Assembly (NCBI GenBank): GCA_003255025.1
Contig: QANY01013371.1
Coordinates: 145,263-209,262 of the forward strand
Direction of reading: 5' to 3'
Source: Datisca glomerata
Taxonomy: Eukaryota; Streptophyta; Magnoliopsida; Cucurbitales; Datiscaceae
Length of the DNA: 64,000 nt
The translations under genes were made by a program, and so were the position numbers. The notes under the pieces are model-generated. The model ran no database searches and was not told where the DNA came from. It saw nothing but the letters and a program-made list of their open reading frames with translations. Shown here one piece after another: positions 44,646-56,494 of this stretch (the stretch's first letter is position 1; every line of letters starts with the position of its first letter).

Positions 44646-44915
44646 TAGCTCTTCTAACTTCATCCGCAAAGAGTGTGCAGAGGTTTCACTCGCAATATGG
44701 TGATAGATGTTATCATCTACCCACTGTCGAATGTAATCGCTGATTTACCGGTTCATCAATTATCAATTTTCTTTACTCATATTTGCTGGCTCCGTAGTAT
44801 CACATTTAATGGAAGCATGAAAATTTTTGTTATAGAAAAGATCCTCCATTTTTCCTTTCCACAATTGCCAATTAGCCTCATTCAGACTAATCATTCTTCT
44901 TGTATTATCATCCAT
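44646..44915 (-). pseudogene. Copia gag N-terminus
   Basis: The minus-strand frame starts at ATG 44915 with [16 protein letters not shown] and continues [18 protein letters not shown]. This is the typical copia gag start (nucleocapsid precursor that packages the element RNA). It lies just inside the primer site, as it should. It runs to SLRMKLEEL at 44646, where the LARD element interrupts it, and continues at 32824. At least one stop is visible between the two conserved segments, so the gene was dead or has decayed. Confidence 0.85.
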
Positions 44916-44943
44916 AACTATCTTGAACTGCTAATAATACCAA

Positions 44944-44959
44944 CCAGGCTCTAATACCA
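44944..44959 (-). promoter_or_regulatory. Copia tRNA-Met primer-binding site
   Basis: Minus strand TGGTATTAGAGCCTGG, one base off TGGTATCAGAGCCTGG, next to the LTR end at 44961. Confidence 0.8.
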
Positions 44960-44960
44960 T

Positions 44961-45645
44961 TGTTGGGATTTTATTGCTCAAAATCCCTATTCACGAAAAT
45001 TCAATATTACATAGTCGATAACTAATTAGCAATATCAGAGTAAATTACTGAGAAGAGATAATAAACAATTTAATAGGGAGAGCGAATAATAGGAACATCA
45101 ATTTAACGTGGAAAACCCTTCAGAATGAAGGGAAAAGCCATATGACAAAATCTGAATAATTCTTCCACTATAATAAATAATGGGATACACCAAGTTTCGT
45201 TTCTAAATAGAACAAGAGGTTTACACCAATCAAAAGATTAATACACAATAAAATAGAATAATCTCATCGGTGTAGGACCTCTCAAAATTAACTATACAAA
45301 AAATAGACTGAATATCAAACCGTTGAGGATGAGCACAAATACACCTTAAGATTACTACTGTCATTGTCTCTCTTCCCTCACATACTGGTGGCTCACCATT
45401 GTTTCTCACAAAACACCGTAAAAGTGCTTGTGGCTGTTACAAAGAAGTCATAGACTTCTCTTCACCTAAGTCCGTGGCTTACACAAGGAGCAATCTTTAA
45501 CACACTTCCAATTGCACCTAGTTTTCCCCCCATTTAATTAGAATTGGATTTTCCTATTAATAAATGAACACTTCACGCCTCATTAGGCGTCCAAAAACAT
45601 ATAAGCCCATTATTCTAATAACTCCAACTTGGTCTTTAAGCTCAA
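44961..45645 (-). repeat. Copia 5' LTR
   Basis: About 685 bp, aligning with 26133-26434 plus 31039-31440. The outer end appears to lack the last ~30 bp present in the 3' LTR. Confidence 0.75.
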
Positions 45646-47369
45646 ATCCTAAAATGTCCCTTAAAAATACACTTGTCACATTTTTATTTGTTGTTACTAT
45701 TTGGTACATCTGAACAGCGATAAACCTAATGAATACAGCTTTTAGTTTGAAACAATATCATTTTTTAAGCAACACAACATCATTTTTTAACGATGAAACA
45801 ATCTCACTTTTATAAGTAGAGAAGTATATATTGTTGTGATGAAAATAAATAATATATAATTATATAAATATAGTTATACAAAACTTACAAAAGAAAAATT
45901 AAATTTGCATTACAAATGAAAAACGGCAGATTAAAGTTAAAAATAAAATATGCAACAAATAATTTAATTCTAATGACATCATTTTGTCTGTTTATTTTAG
46001 AGAACATATTTCTATTATACACTCTTAAAATTTTTTCTACGAACATACATGATGTGTTCCGTTAGAGTTGAATCAAAATATATCAACAAATATAAATAAT
46101 AATAATATAATATTGTACTAATTTTATTCAAATAATTTGAAAATAAATAATATGGTGTTATACATTTCTATTTAATTCACATAAATACAACATGATTAAA
46201 AGTAATAAATCAGAGGTAATACATAATATGTTTACTTACATGTGCATCGCATGTGTGTATTGACTAGTATATATTAATGCATGACTGTGTATGTCATAAT
46301 GTATAACACGCATTATTTTTGTGTACATGTATATATGTTATATACATATATGTCAATATATTATATACTGTAATGTTACACATCATATATATTGGATTTT
46401 CACAGATATTATTAGAAACTTTTGGGAAAGATGAGAAATAAACTTCTTGAAAGTTTGGGAGAGATGTGGAGAATTTTTGAAAATTTTGGGATAGTTGAGA
46501 GACTGTTTTTTTCTTTTAATTATGGGAGTGAAGAGATATGAAATTTGTTTGACAACTTTTATGAGATAGGAGAGCGAAGATTTTGTTATGGTGGAGAGAT
46601 ATTTTAGGAGAAATGAGTTAGAAAGAATATTGGAATTTTGTGGGCTCATCTAAAATGGCAATTTCTGATTTTTTAAAAATGTGAGATTTTTTGTATTAAA
46701 TTTGTATAATGTTGCTATATATGTTGAGATCTCTTATAAAATTAAGGCCGAACTGGGCTTAACCCTTTAAAATCAATTGAATGAGGGTTTTATGGGGAAT
46801 GTTCAGAGCGTGACGTGGATGAAAGGTGGTTAGAAACCTTATGCTTCTTCTTCTCTTTTACCTGCAATCGTAAAAACTCTAAACTAGGAATTTTACATCA
46901 TTGAAGATCTTCTTCTATTTGCTATGGGTCTTATCTTATTTGTTTTTACTAGCATCAAATATTTTGAGCTGTCTTTGAGTGAGATGAGGCTGAGATTTTG
47001 TAACAATATCATTCCTTATATCGACCTCATTCAATTGCTTTAGGAGGGTAAGTCTAGTTTGACCTTAAACTCATAATGCCGAAGCTCTTTCAAATTTCTA
47101 ACATAAGCTAAAGATGTTGTTTGAGTAGGATCCTCTCCATTGTCACTTGTCTTTGAGTTTATTGTTTATTCATATTTGCATATCATTTCTACAGAAATGG
47201 ACGCATGATCTCTACCAGAAACAAAATTCAACAACCTATATTCATCAATAATATCTTAATAGAAATTTTTGAAATTTACAAGAACCATAAGACAAGGTAT
47301 TTTATATATTTTCATATAAGAATATTAGATCTCTTAAAAGGTTGAAAATAAAAGTAAACTCATAGTTAG
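45646..47369. other. AT-rich intergenic, no gene recognised
   Basis: Contains the GAGA/TTTTGGGA-rich block at 46383-46660 with repeated phrases (AATTTTGGGA, TTTGGGAGAGATG). The minus frame there is composition-driven. A TATAGGG-type coding signal was not found in 46.7-47.3 kb. Confidence 0.45.
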
Positions 47370-47815
47370 TGTATATGATGGTTGACCGCTATGGCTTTAA
47401 CTCACCACTGTGGCACGTGTTGCTCCAATGAAATACTGTTAGTGACTGACAAACATAAAATGTATATTGTATTATTTATTCCTTCTATGTATTCATTCAT
47501 ATCCTTATAACCGCTAAGTCAAGTGACAAAGACTTAAATGAGTCTCTTTCTTGTGAACAATTCTGGGGGCTGTGGTATGGTGGGAATGGGAAGAGGTTAT
47601 GCTGTACCGGAAAAGACATCGCTTCACCAGTATGGCCTCTTTAAGGGCCTTGGGTGTGTCATTTTCCTATTGTGGGAAGGGACTTAGTTCTTAGGATAAC
47701 CCTCGGGAGGGGTTCCCAATGAATACAGTCTATCTCGTCCATGTGATGCATTCTCCATGTTCTTCCTTATCGTTTATTGAGACTAGTTCAAACCTATAAC
47801 TACACCCACATGAAT
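47370..47815 (+). repeat. Gypsy 5' LTR, internally deleted
   Basis: Begins TGTATATGATGGTTGACCGC. Shares AGTATGGCCTCTTTAAGGGCC and GAAGGGACTTAGTTCTTAGG with the copies at 55572 and 57289. It jumps from TTCTTCCTTATC directly to GTTTATTGAGACTAG, omitting the promoter half. Confidence 0.75.
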
Positions 47816-47859
47816 GAAATTCTTTTCTTTAGAGATTCAGATGGAGTGCTATCATGTTG

Positions 47860-49262
47860 CGTAAACATTAAAGAAGGTTGTCACAATCTTACTCACCTCC
47901 ACGATGACTTTTGTTAAATGGAGCGACCACCTTTACATCGTCGCCTACAAAGGATGGGATTCTTTTGGCCAAGTATGAATATAGAGGCTATGAGCCTACA
48001 AAGAACTATGCAAAATGTCAATTGATCCCCGATCCAGTGGAAGTTATTTCATATTGAAACAACCTTACATTAAATACCTGGATGAGCACATATTCCCTGT
48101 GGATGCGACAAATGCTGCTATTGTCTGGATGCGAGGCTCGCATTTCTTTCTCATGAACGGTGAACTCTTCAGGAAAAGTATCGATGAACATCCTCTAAAA
48201 TGTTTGATTTTAGATGATAAAAAGACCATAATGGAGGAAGTGCACATGGAGCTTGTGGAGAACACTAAGATGGCAAACGTCTATATGAAGAGTTACTTCA
48301 GATTGGTTATTACTGGCCGACAATGGAGGTAGATACGTATGAGTTTGCCCAAAAATGTCATGCTTGTAAGACATTAGGAAGTTCCATTCATGCATTGCCG
48401 GTGCTCTTACATCTGAGTGGAGTCCCGTGGATTTTTCATACTTGTGAATTGGATTTCATTGGCCTGATATCTCCATCCTCAGAGGGAAACATATGGATCT
48501 TAGTAGTTACCGACTGTTACACCAAGTTGGTAGAAGCCATACCACTGAAGAAAGACACATGGGAATAAGCGTATAATTTCATAAAGGAATACATACTTTG
48601 ACGCTTCAATATACACAGGTGTATTATCTCTGATCATGGCACTGCATTTACAAGCGGGGTTGTATCTTAGCTGCTTGAAGCATATGATATCCGTCATGGC
48701 ATGTCCAGTCATTATTATCCGAAGGGTTATGGTCAAGCTGAAGCTACTAACAAGACTTTTTTTCATACACTTAGTTGAATGGTTCACGATGATCAAAATA
48801 CCTAGCATGAGCTCTTATCACTTGCATAGTGGGACTATCAAACTTCAAAGTGGTCACCAACACAAGCAACCTTCATAGCACTAGTATATGACTATGAAGA
48901 ACTTATTCCAGCTGAGGTAGTAGTACCATCATCAAGGTTGTCATCTTTGACAGGTGCTGAACAGTCTACACGTCTTGGTGACCCGGAGGCGATGGATGAA
49001 AGAAGAGATGAGGCAAGAGGAAATAGTTGATGTATCAGGAACACATGGCTAAGACTTATGATAAAATAGTGAAACCTTAAACATTCAGTGTAGGAGATCT
49101 AGTATTAAAGGTGATTGATCATATCATCTGACGTGTGCAAGCTCAATAATTCACACCCACATGGGAAGGCCCTTACAAATTTGTCTCCATCGCTGAGAGT
49201 CTTTATTTTCACCTCGCTAATCCAAGGACTCATAAATGTAGGATCAAGTACTTACCGCTAAG
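47860..49262 (+). pseudogene. Ty3/gypsy integrase remnant
   Basis: Pieces in several plus frames. The finger region is at 48015-48332, with CHAC in the overlapping frame 48323-48568. That frame continues into the core with ELDFIG (first catalytic Asp). Near 48633 is ISDHGTAF (second Asp) and near 48720 GYGQAEATNKT (catalytic Glu), so the full D-D-E triad is still recognisable. Further on are PAEVVVPS and a GDLVLKV segment with WEGPYKFVSIA (49150-49200), the C-terminal chromatin/GPY-F-like module. The enzyme would insert the cDNA into host DNA. Frameshifts and stops (48332, 48568, ~49030) disable it. Confidence 0.85.
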
Positions 49263-49645
49263 TTAAAAGTTATAGCTGGTAATTAAGGCATTACTTTATT
49301 TCTCTTATTTAGTTCAAACAACTGCGCTCAGTTTTCGACAGTGACTTGGCCCCACCAGGCCTCTGCCACATGGCAGGATGCTGTCCCACCTACTAACAAT
49401 CCTCCCTTAGCACCACCTGCCTGTGAGCACAATGCTTTCGTTAAGAGTTAAACTCTTGCCACTAGGCTCTGATACCAATTGTAAGCTCAAGCGATTACCA
49501 TTGAACTAAAAGTTATAACTGGTAGTTAAGAAGTAACTTTATTTCTGTTATTTAGTTTAAACACATGCGCTCAGGTTTCGACTGTGACTCGATCCCACCA
49601 GGCCTCTGCCATGTGGTAGGATACTGGCCCACCTACCAACACTCA
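49263..49645. repeat. ~140-bp direct duplication with a minus-strand tRNA-Met primer-like site
   Basis: AGTTATAGCTGGTAATTAAG...CCACCAGGCCTCTGCCACATGG (49265-49400) recurs at 49503-49640. Between them GGCTCTGATACCA (about 49468-49481) is the exact complement of a tRNA-Met primer site, followed by TTGTAAGC. It may be the end of another inserted LTR element. Confidence 0.65.
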
Positions 49646-49934
49646 ATCTCTGCCGTCAACTATAAACTTTAATTTAATCAAGAAGTATCATTCCGAAGGA
49701 GAGAATCACTTATGAAGACATAAGTTGTTGTTTTTCATAATCCAAGCTATGAACTCTAAGTTTTACTTTTATTTATGGTTATAAAAGCAATTAGATGAAT
49801 CTATAATTAGTTTGCCTACTTGTAATAAATGAATTCTGGACAACTAGAAGTTACAGTCAAAGTTTTAAGGGCAATGGAATAATGTTTATTCAGAAATTCT
49901 TTTTGACTTATGATAAGTTTTGTTTACGACCAAG

Positions 49935-50680
49935 CATCGCTAAACATACATGTCACAAGTTGTTTAGTATTGGGTGTGTCACTTCACCATCGTGGTAGCG
50001 ACAAACTATCACGAGGTGTACGATGGGACTGGACGTTTCTCATCTCTAAGAATGCCTGTCACGGGTCACTTAGAATGAGTATTTCACCTCACTAAGTATG
50101 CTCGTGGTAACAACAAATTATCACAAGGTATAGGCTGAAACTAGAAGTTCCTCATCTCTTACTCTTCCTATCATAGGTAAGTTGGAATGAGTATTTCACT
50201 TCACCAGGTACGCCTGTGGTAATGACAAATTATCACGACGTATAGGTTGGGACTGGATGATTTTCATCTCTAAGTGCACCTGTCACATGTTGCTTAGAAT
50301 AAGTATTTTATTTCACCAAGTATATTCGCGGTAAGACAAATTATCACGAGGTGTAGGGTGAGATTAAACATTTCTGTTCTTTAAGTGTGCATGTCACGAG
50401 TCAGTTTGAATGAGAATTCTCTATGTCAGTTACGCCTATGATAACGACAAATTATCACGAGGTATAAGTTGGGACTGGACGTTTCTCTTCTTTAAGTGTG
50501 CCTGTCACGGGTCGCTTGGAATGAGTGTTTCACTTTGTCCTGTACGCTCATAGTAATAACAAATTTTTATGAGATGTATGTTGGGAGTGGACGTATTACA
50601 TCTTTAAGATATACTTCATCATATACATCTGTGATAAAAAAATTGTCACAAGATGTAGACTGAGAATGAATGTAATTACT
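49935..50680. repeat. ~111-bp tandem repeat, 6-7 copies
   Basis: The anchor TGTCACGGGTC recurs at 49951, 50057, 50169, 50281, 50392 and 50503 (intervals 106, 112, 112, 111, 111). Each unit has ACAAATTATCACGAGGTATAG and GGGACTGGACGTTTCTC. Confidence 0.9.
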
Positions 50681-50960
50681 AAGTGATGCATTATGGTTAT
50701 TAAAACACTATGGCATGTAATTCAAGATATCATTCAACGTTATCATATGATGTTATTTACTTCTACTTGATGATGTGTTGTCATGTTATCTTAGTTTTGT
50801 GCTCATATGATATTTGATATTATTTTTCAATGTTATGACTTGATGCTATCACATGTTATTACATGATACTGTTACTCGATGCTATTGTTTAATGTTATCA
50901 CCTACAGTATTATACGATGTTACTTATCATTACATGATAGTGTATCATTGTGTTGTATCA
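50681..50960. repeat. Low-complexity ATGATGTTATCAT-like field
   Basis: Imperfect repeats of GATGTTATCA/TGATGCTATC continue from the 111-bp array and fade before 51000. Confidence 0.6.
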
Positions 50961-51635
50961 ATATTTCCCGATCTTAAAAGGGGGAGAAAGTGCATATAAA
51001 AAAGTGATGCACTAAAAATGGTTTACAAATGAAGAAAGATGTTCAACTACATGGCAAAATATTTAACTCAAAGCAAATTCAAAAACCAAAAAAGTAGAAA
51101 CAATGAAAAATCTAAAGTATTATGAATGGATCTATGGTAATCTTATCAGATGGGTTGTAATCAAAATTAGTATTCTTTGTTGTAGCTAATTGACGCTTTC
51201 TTGTTACCTTGTCAATGGATTAAATGTGTTGAGAAGACTTTCTTATGATTATAACATGGTCCGCTCTCAGTGAAGAGCATCAAGGTTTTTTGTCCATACG
51301 AGCTATTTATGGAATCATCTACAATCAAGAAAAAGCCTTAACCAACTTAGCTCGAGCTTTTGAGCCTTTAAACATTTCCACACAGATAGCATGTATGCTA
51401 ATGTCTCTGTTTTAGCACTATCGAATGTGAAGTGATCTATCATGGATGCACACCCTAACCGGACCTAATATGGGCGCACATCTTTCGCAACCCTATCTGA
51501 GGATATATCTCCTCCATTTTAACAAGGTAACTGAAAAGATATTTCTCTATAGGCAAGTTTCCAAACTGAAGCGGCACGTCAAAAAGTTGTAGCTTTAACT
51601 AATCAGTGTCATGCCAAAAATGATGATCGTCACTG
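50961..51635. other. No gene recognised
   Basis: Sequence between the repeats and the antisense pseudogene, with stops in all frames. May be its 3' untranslated part. Confidence 0.4.
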
Positions 51636-54064
51636 TTACAGAATTGTCATTATCTTAGTCATCTTGCACCAACGACTAAGATTGAGACATATCATATTGG
51701 AAAGCATTGTGAATGACACAGTCAGACTCATAATTTTCAGTGTCACGTGAGTAGTGCTTGTATTTAGGACTTGGATTCTTGTCAATAATTTGTCTTGACT
51801 ATGAAAAAGAGGCAATGGTACTTGAGTAGTAGAATCATAGATACCTACTATCAGGGATGCTGAATCTAAAATGGAATTAAGGACGTTTATATTATCCTCA
51901 GGAAGGTGAAGCCCGACGGATGAGTCATTGGGCATCATCGTGACAGTCAAGTTCATCACTGTGTGAGCTGGTTCATTCAATACTCGAGCGTCTGTAGAAG
52001 CTAGACCAGAAGCTTCAATATTGATTGACGTTGCTGCATCCACGGGCATTTTTCCAGAAGATTCTTGCATCATATATCATTAACATGTTTAGGAATAAAA
52101 ATATATGAATAGGTGTGTTTTAATGGGGTTTAAAAAGAACTTACATCATGGGGAGCAGACGTCACCTTATATGTTGGTGTATCATGTGTATCTTTTGTCT
52201 ACTCAACAACTTGATCATGCCTAGGGGATGAAGGGGATATGCTAAGCACTTTAGACCCAAGAGCCTTGTCTATTCTTTGATCCTAAAAAATTAAAAAAGA
52301 ATGGCCATATGTAACTGTTATTCAAAGTTAATATAAAGTGATGAAGAATGAAACCGCTACTAAAATAATAACCTACTTCAAGAGAGACTTTCTTAGCCCT
52401 TGTCCATGACGTTCATCGCACCACCAAATGACTTTGAGTTCGTAGCAGAGTCTTGAGAAGGCACAGATAATAAAAAATTACAATGTTATTGCATGTACAC
52501 AACGCAATAAAGCCACATGATAATTGATTTACATAACTTACATCAGAACTCTCAGCCACCTCTTTGAATCTCAACAAGCTCATGAATTGTTATTTCAGCA
52601 GTCCTAGATTTAGACTTTGCTCAGTTGCGAGGATGTGTGACATGAACCTTAGTTATTCCTTTACCGTTGTCAATGGAAGATGCTTTAACATTAGGCTTCA
52701 TCGATCAAGCTTCTGTAGCCCCTCTTTTTCATGACTTTCGTGCTTCTTTAATGGGAGAACGCAAGGTGAAGTCATTCTCATAAGTGACTCACTCTGCTGG
52801 TGCCCTTGAGTCTGAAACAATGAAAGACCACCACTTGATTACTAAGGCTCTCCAATAAAAGCTTCATTGTTCTAGAAAATCCAGGAACACGAGACGCTCA
52901 AGGTATGGAAATCATATGAGAAACATTTCTTAGTTAATGCTTTGCCTCCATCCACAATGCAAATGTCACGAAAAAACTAAGCCTGATCTCTCTTTATTGT
53001 GGGACTACCTGATTAAAAAGATCTTATGAGCAACCCCATTGCACTGATAACCGATACTATCAAAAACATTTCCGGCTTTTTCCCATTCATTCTAAATTAT
53101 GAGGGGAAATGATGAAAGTGTAAGAATGGCTACCATGACTTTTTTTCTCCCATTAAAGTGACACTACTTGTCCATCACTCCCAAGGATAATATATTTATT
53201 AAATGCAGGCCAAAGATTCTCCACCATATAACCTGAAAGTTCTGATATGTGAGGGCGAGGTTTAAAGTACCCTAATCTATCAATGCTCATGACAGAACTC
53301 CATGACCATGCTCTAGGTGGATGATCAATCTCTAGATAATTAAAATCTTGACCCTTACTGGCCCACACCTAGGGTAACGTTCCTACACAACCATTTTCAA
53401 GAATACACCATCGAAAATGGTTTCAATCTTATAATGTCCCAGTGATCGCTCTATGTCGTGGTGAATTCGATCCACTAGGAGGTAGTATGGATTACTCATG
53501 AATATAAGAGCTAAGGTGATTTTTTGACATGTCGCTAGCTTAGCCGCTAGCATGAACACACGCATGTTCATCATCTTGTTGGGGAGGCCTAATGCAACTG
53601 CTATCATATTATAGTCATACATTAGTCATTTGCAATGGCATATTATACTTAGGATACAATCAACAAAACATGTGACATTATTTTGAAGTATGTGTCGTGA
53701 TAGCCACAATATAATGAAAGCAACTAATTGCATATTTTTATCTTCAAAGTTTTGGCCTCGATGTGACTCATGCTGCTCTTCTCCTTCCTTACTAGAAACG
53801 TTGGCGTCTTTAAATAAACTACACAACCACTTAGAAAAATTTGCACTTTTGCTTAGTCGTTGTAACAATGTTATCTCTGAAGAAAGAATGGCGCAGCAAA
53901 AAGTACATGTCCTCGAGGGTAAGTACCAACTCACCCCAAGCAGTGAGGAAAGTATGTGAATGTCTACTGCAACACAATAGCAAAGTCTCTATTATTGAAG
54001 GGTCACGAAGAAAATTAAGCCGCGAACTTGCCACATGTATCTCAATTATGCCTGCTTTCTTCAA
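51636..54064 (-). pseudogene. Plant mobile domain (PMD, MAIL1/MAIN-like) protein, antisense within the gypsy element
   Basis: Minus-strand pieces read in order. MKKAGIIEIHVASSRLNFLRDPSIIETLL and WGELVLTLEDMYFLL (53831-54064) are the diagnostic PMD start. Next come FKDANVSSKEGEEQ and LVAFIILWLSRHI (53626-53934), then VFMLAAKLATCQKITLALI (53383-53622), then an aromatic segment with YLEIDHPPRAWSWSSV (53153-53368). A hydrophilic tail follows (51636-52073). PMD proteins occur as host silencing factors and inside transposons. Position between gypsy LTRs and antisense orientation point to an element-borne copy. Several frameshifts and stops show it is broken. Function in elements is not established. 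Confidence 0.75.
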
Positions 54065-55571
54065 AATTGAAACATACTCAAGGGTTTAAAAAATGTAGTT
54101 TGCTCATCCTTGCCATCGGGTTGCTACCTTAATATGACTACAGAGAACGATTGGAGATTAAAAATCATCTCGTGCATTCCTATGTTAATTCTGCATACAT
54201 GTATTCTATGTTTCTGCTTTCTTGTTGCTCCTCAGTTGCCTTTTTTCCAGATTTGAGAGCAGTAAGAATGGTTTGCAAGTTTTCCATGAGACCTACCAAG
54301 AAAATTTCTAGTCCTGAAAAGAGAACTTAAAATATTGACGGAATTCAATAAAAAAATCAAAATGACAATGCAAAGGTGCCCAAGGCACCGTTGCATGTGG
54401 ATTGGAAAGGTGCCTAGGCGCCATGGCATGGGATGTGCAAATGTAGCCAAGGCACTGTCACACAGTCCTTGCAAACAACGCTCCTCCAACACCAGTTATT
54501 CTTACCATGCCATTTCTACACTATGAAAAGGCACATGAAGTATTGACATGTGAGGTTGATCCACGTTAGAGCTTCACTTTTGCAATGATAATCTATGACA
54601 ATGATGATTCACAAAAAAATAATAAACACGGACAACGTAAAGAAATGGACAAGAAGATAAGATGGGGATGGAAAAGAAGTTATACCTCACATAATAGTCG
54701 TGACTCTTCGAAATGATCTAAAATTAGAAAACTTTACTGATCACATGTGTCTCTCTTATAAATGGGGAGAATGACTGGACATGTTGACAAGTTTCCAAAA
54801 ATTTCATGATGATGAAAAGGGAAAGGTTTCCAAAAGACTGAAGATTTTGAAAAAAGGGAGAGGTTTCTAAAGGACTAGAGATTCTGAAAATAGGAAAGGT
54901 TTTAAAAAATTGAAGATTTTGATGATGTCATCTCTTGACATCTAGCACATCATGAAAATATGAGAACTTCTCTATAAAATGAAAGTTTCGTAATAAAAAC
55001 ATGGGGAGAATTACTGAATGCCAAGATCGCAATGCCACAGATGGTACGATGATATGAGTTTCCTAACAAAAGTTATGGACGAAACAAAACTTTCCTAAAA
55101 TAGAAAAACACGTAGTTGAAGGCTAATTTGCATGATTTGTGTAAAAAAAAAGTTCCTAATTCATGAGGCAAAGACTCATAAACTTGATGCTGCAACAACG
55201 CCATATAAATTGGTGAATTACCAATAACAAACCCAAAATGTGCAAACCCTATGTTGTGAAGACACACATATTTTATATTGCATTCTATAGTAATGGTCTT
55301 ATTATATTCATGTTGAATTCAATGAGTTCTACAATTACGATGTAGTAAAAAAGTGATGGTTTGAGTAACGCTAGAAAAATTACAACAAAATACAATGTGG
55401 GTCCATGATTGCAACACCCGATGGAGAACACAAAGTATTTATTCATCGCCAAAGAAATTATAAGATACAATTAGATTGAAGTTTTGTTAGTGATTACAAC
55501 TACCAAAGGTCATATGACAAAATTTGTGTACAAATTATATATTCCACATCAAACTTGCACATGGGGCTAAA
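54065..55571. other. Gypsy internal sequence upstream of the antisense ORF; short repeats
   Basis: No gene is seen. Three ~32-bp units around GGTGCCCAAGGCACC lie at 54370-54470. Three ~36-bp units of the type GAAAGGTTTCCAAAAGACTGAAGATTTTG lie at 54820-54930. The antisense PMD promoter would be expected here. Confidence 0.45.
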
Positions 55572-56494
55572 TGTATATAATGGTTGACCGCTATGACTTT
55601 GACTCACCACTTGTTACATGTTGCTCATATGAAGTACTGCCAGATGTTAGATTTGACTTTTCATTGTGATTGCTCGATCTATGTCAGTGACTGAACGAAA
55701 TAAAATCCATCTTGCATTATTTATTCTTTTTATGTATTCATTCATATGATTGTAACCACTAAATCAAGTGAGAAAGACTTAGGTGAATCCCTTACCTAGG
55801 AACAATTTTGTGAGTTGTCATCTGGTAGGATTATGACGAGGTTACGCTGTATTGGAAAGCACATCCATTCACTAGTATGGCCTCTTTGAGGGCCATGAAT
55901 GTGTCGTCTTCCCATTGTGAGAAGGGACTTAGTTGTTAGGATATCCCTTAGGAGGGGTACCAGATGAATATTTCCCTTCTCGTCGATGTGGCGCGCTCTT
56001 TGTGTTCTTCCTTCCTGAATTTGTGATCATTGCACGTGACACATGACGTGATGTGAAAGGTAGTGTACATGAGAATCTTCCCCATTGATAACCTGAACCA
56101 TGCGGCTATTGTTGTAATAAGTGATGACTAGATGTTTCCACCTCAAAGAGCTAGTTGAGGTATAATCGCATAGGGTCCACCGACAATTAGTCAAAGTATT
56201 ATTTAGAGTGGACCCTACATGGAAGATTGTTTATAAATAAAGGTCTTTCCCCTCAATGTGGAGGGCTTTAGATTCATTTTATGTTTCCTAAGTATTAGAG
56301 TTAGAGAATTCTCTCTGAATTCCTTCACCTAAGAGCATTTTTTTACCTTCGATATTCTGGTTCAAAGTGCTCGTTCTTCGTCCTTCAGATCTCAACCTCC
56401 ACGTTTCCAGCCATATTTGTTGTTTATTGAGACTAGATCATACCTGTAATTGTACCTACGTGACTCTACGATCACACCCTTTTAGCTCTAAACA
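55572..56494 (+). repeat. Gypsy 3' LTR
   Basis: TGTATATAATGGTTGACCGC at the start, TATAAATA at about 56232-56239, and a likely end at CTCTAAACA. It is the fullest of the three LTR copies. Confidence 0.75.

Larger units (their letters stand above)
26133..45645 (-). mobile_element. Ty1/copia element (Tnt1-type), nested and deleted
   Basis: Minus-strand order: 5' LTR (45645-44961), Met primer site, gag N-terminus, [11.8 kb insertion], gag C-terminus with zinc knuckle, protease, pre-integrase region, deletion, start of reverse transcriptase, deletion, polypurine tract, 3' LTR (31440-26133, itself interrupted by a 4.6 kb insertion). The two LTRs align over their length (about 690-700 bp without the insertion), for example AATTCTTCCACTATAATAAATAATG in both. 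Pieces on the two sides of each insertion join in the same domain order, which shows this is one element. All coding parts are broken. Confidence 0.8.
47370..56494 (+). mobile_element. Ty3/gypsy element (Tat-like layout) with antisense ORF
   Basis: Related LTRs at 47370-~47815 (with ~390 bp internal deletion) and 55572-56494 enclose a plus-strand integrase remnant, a ~111-bp tandem array, and a minus-strand plant-mobile-domain pseudogene. A polypurine tract (CATGGGGCTAAA) stands directly before the 3' LTR. Gag, protease and RT are missing. The layout of integrase, then repeats, then antisense ORF, then 3' LTR is that of Tat-lineage elements. Confidence 0.65.

Noticed and set aside
44673..44954. 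93-residue plus frame
   Set aside because: It is the opposite strand of the copia gag N-terminus.
53690..54089. Plus-strand frames over the PMD pseudogene
   Set aside because: The minus strand carries the recognisable domain; these are shadows.
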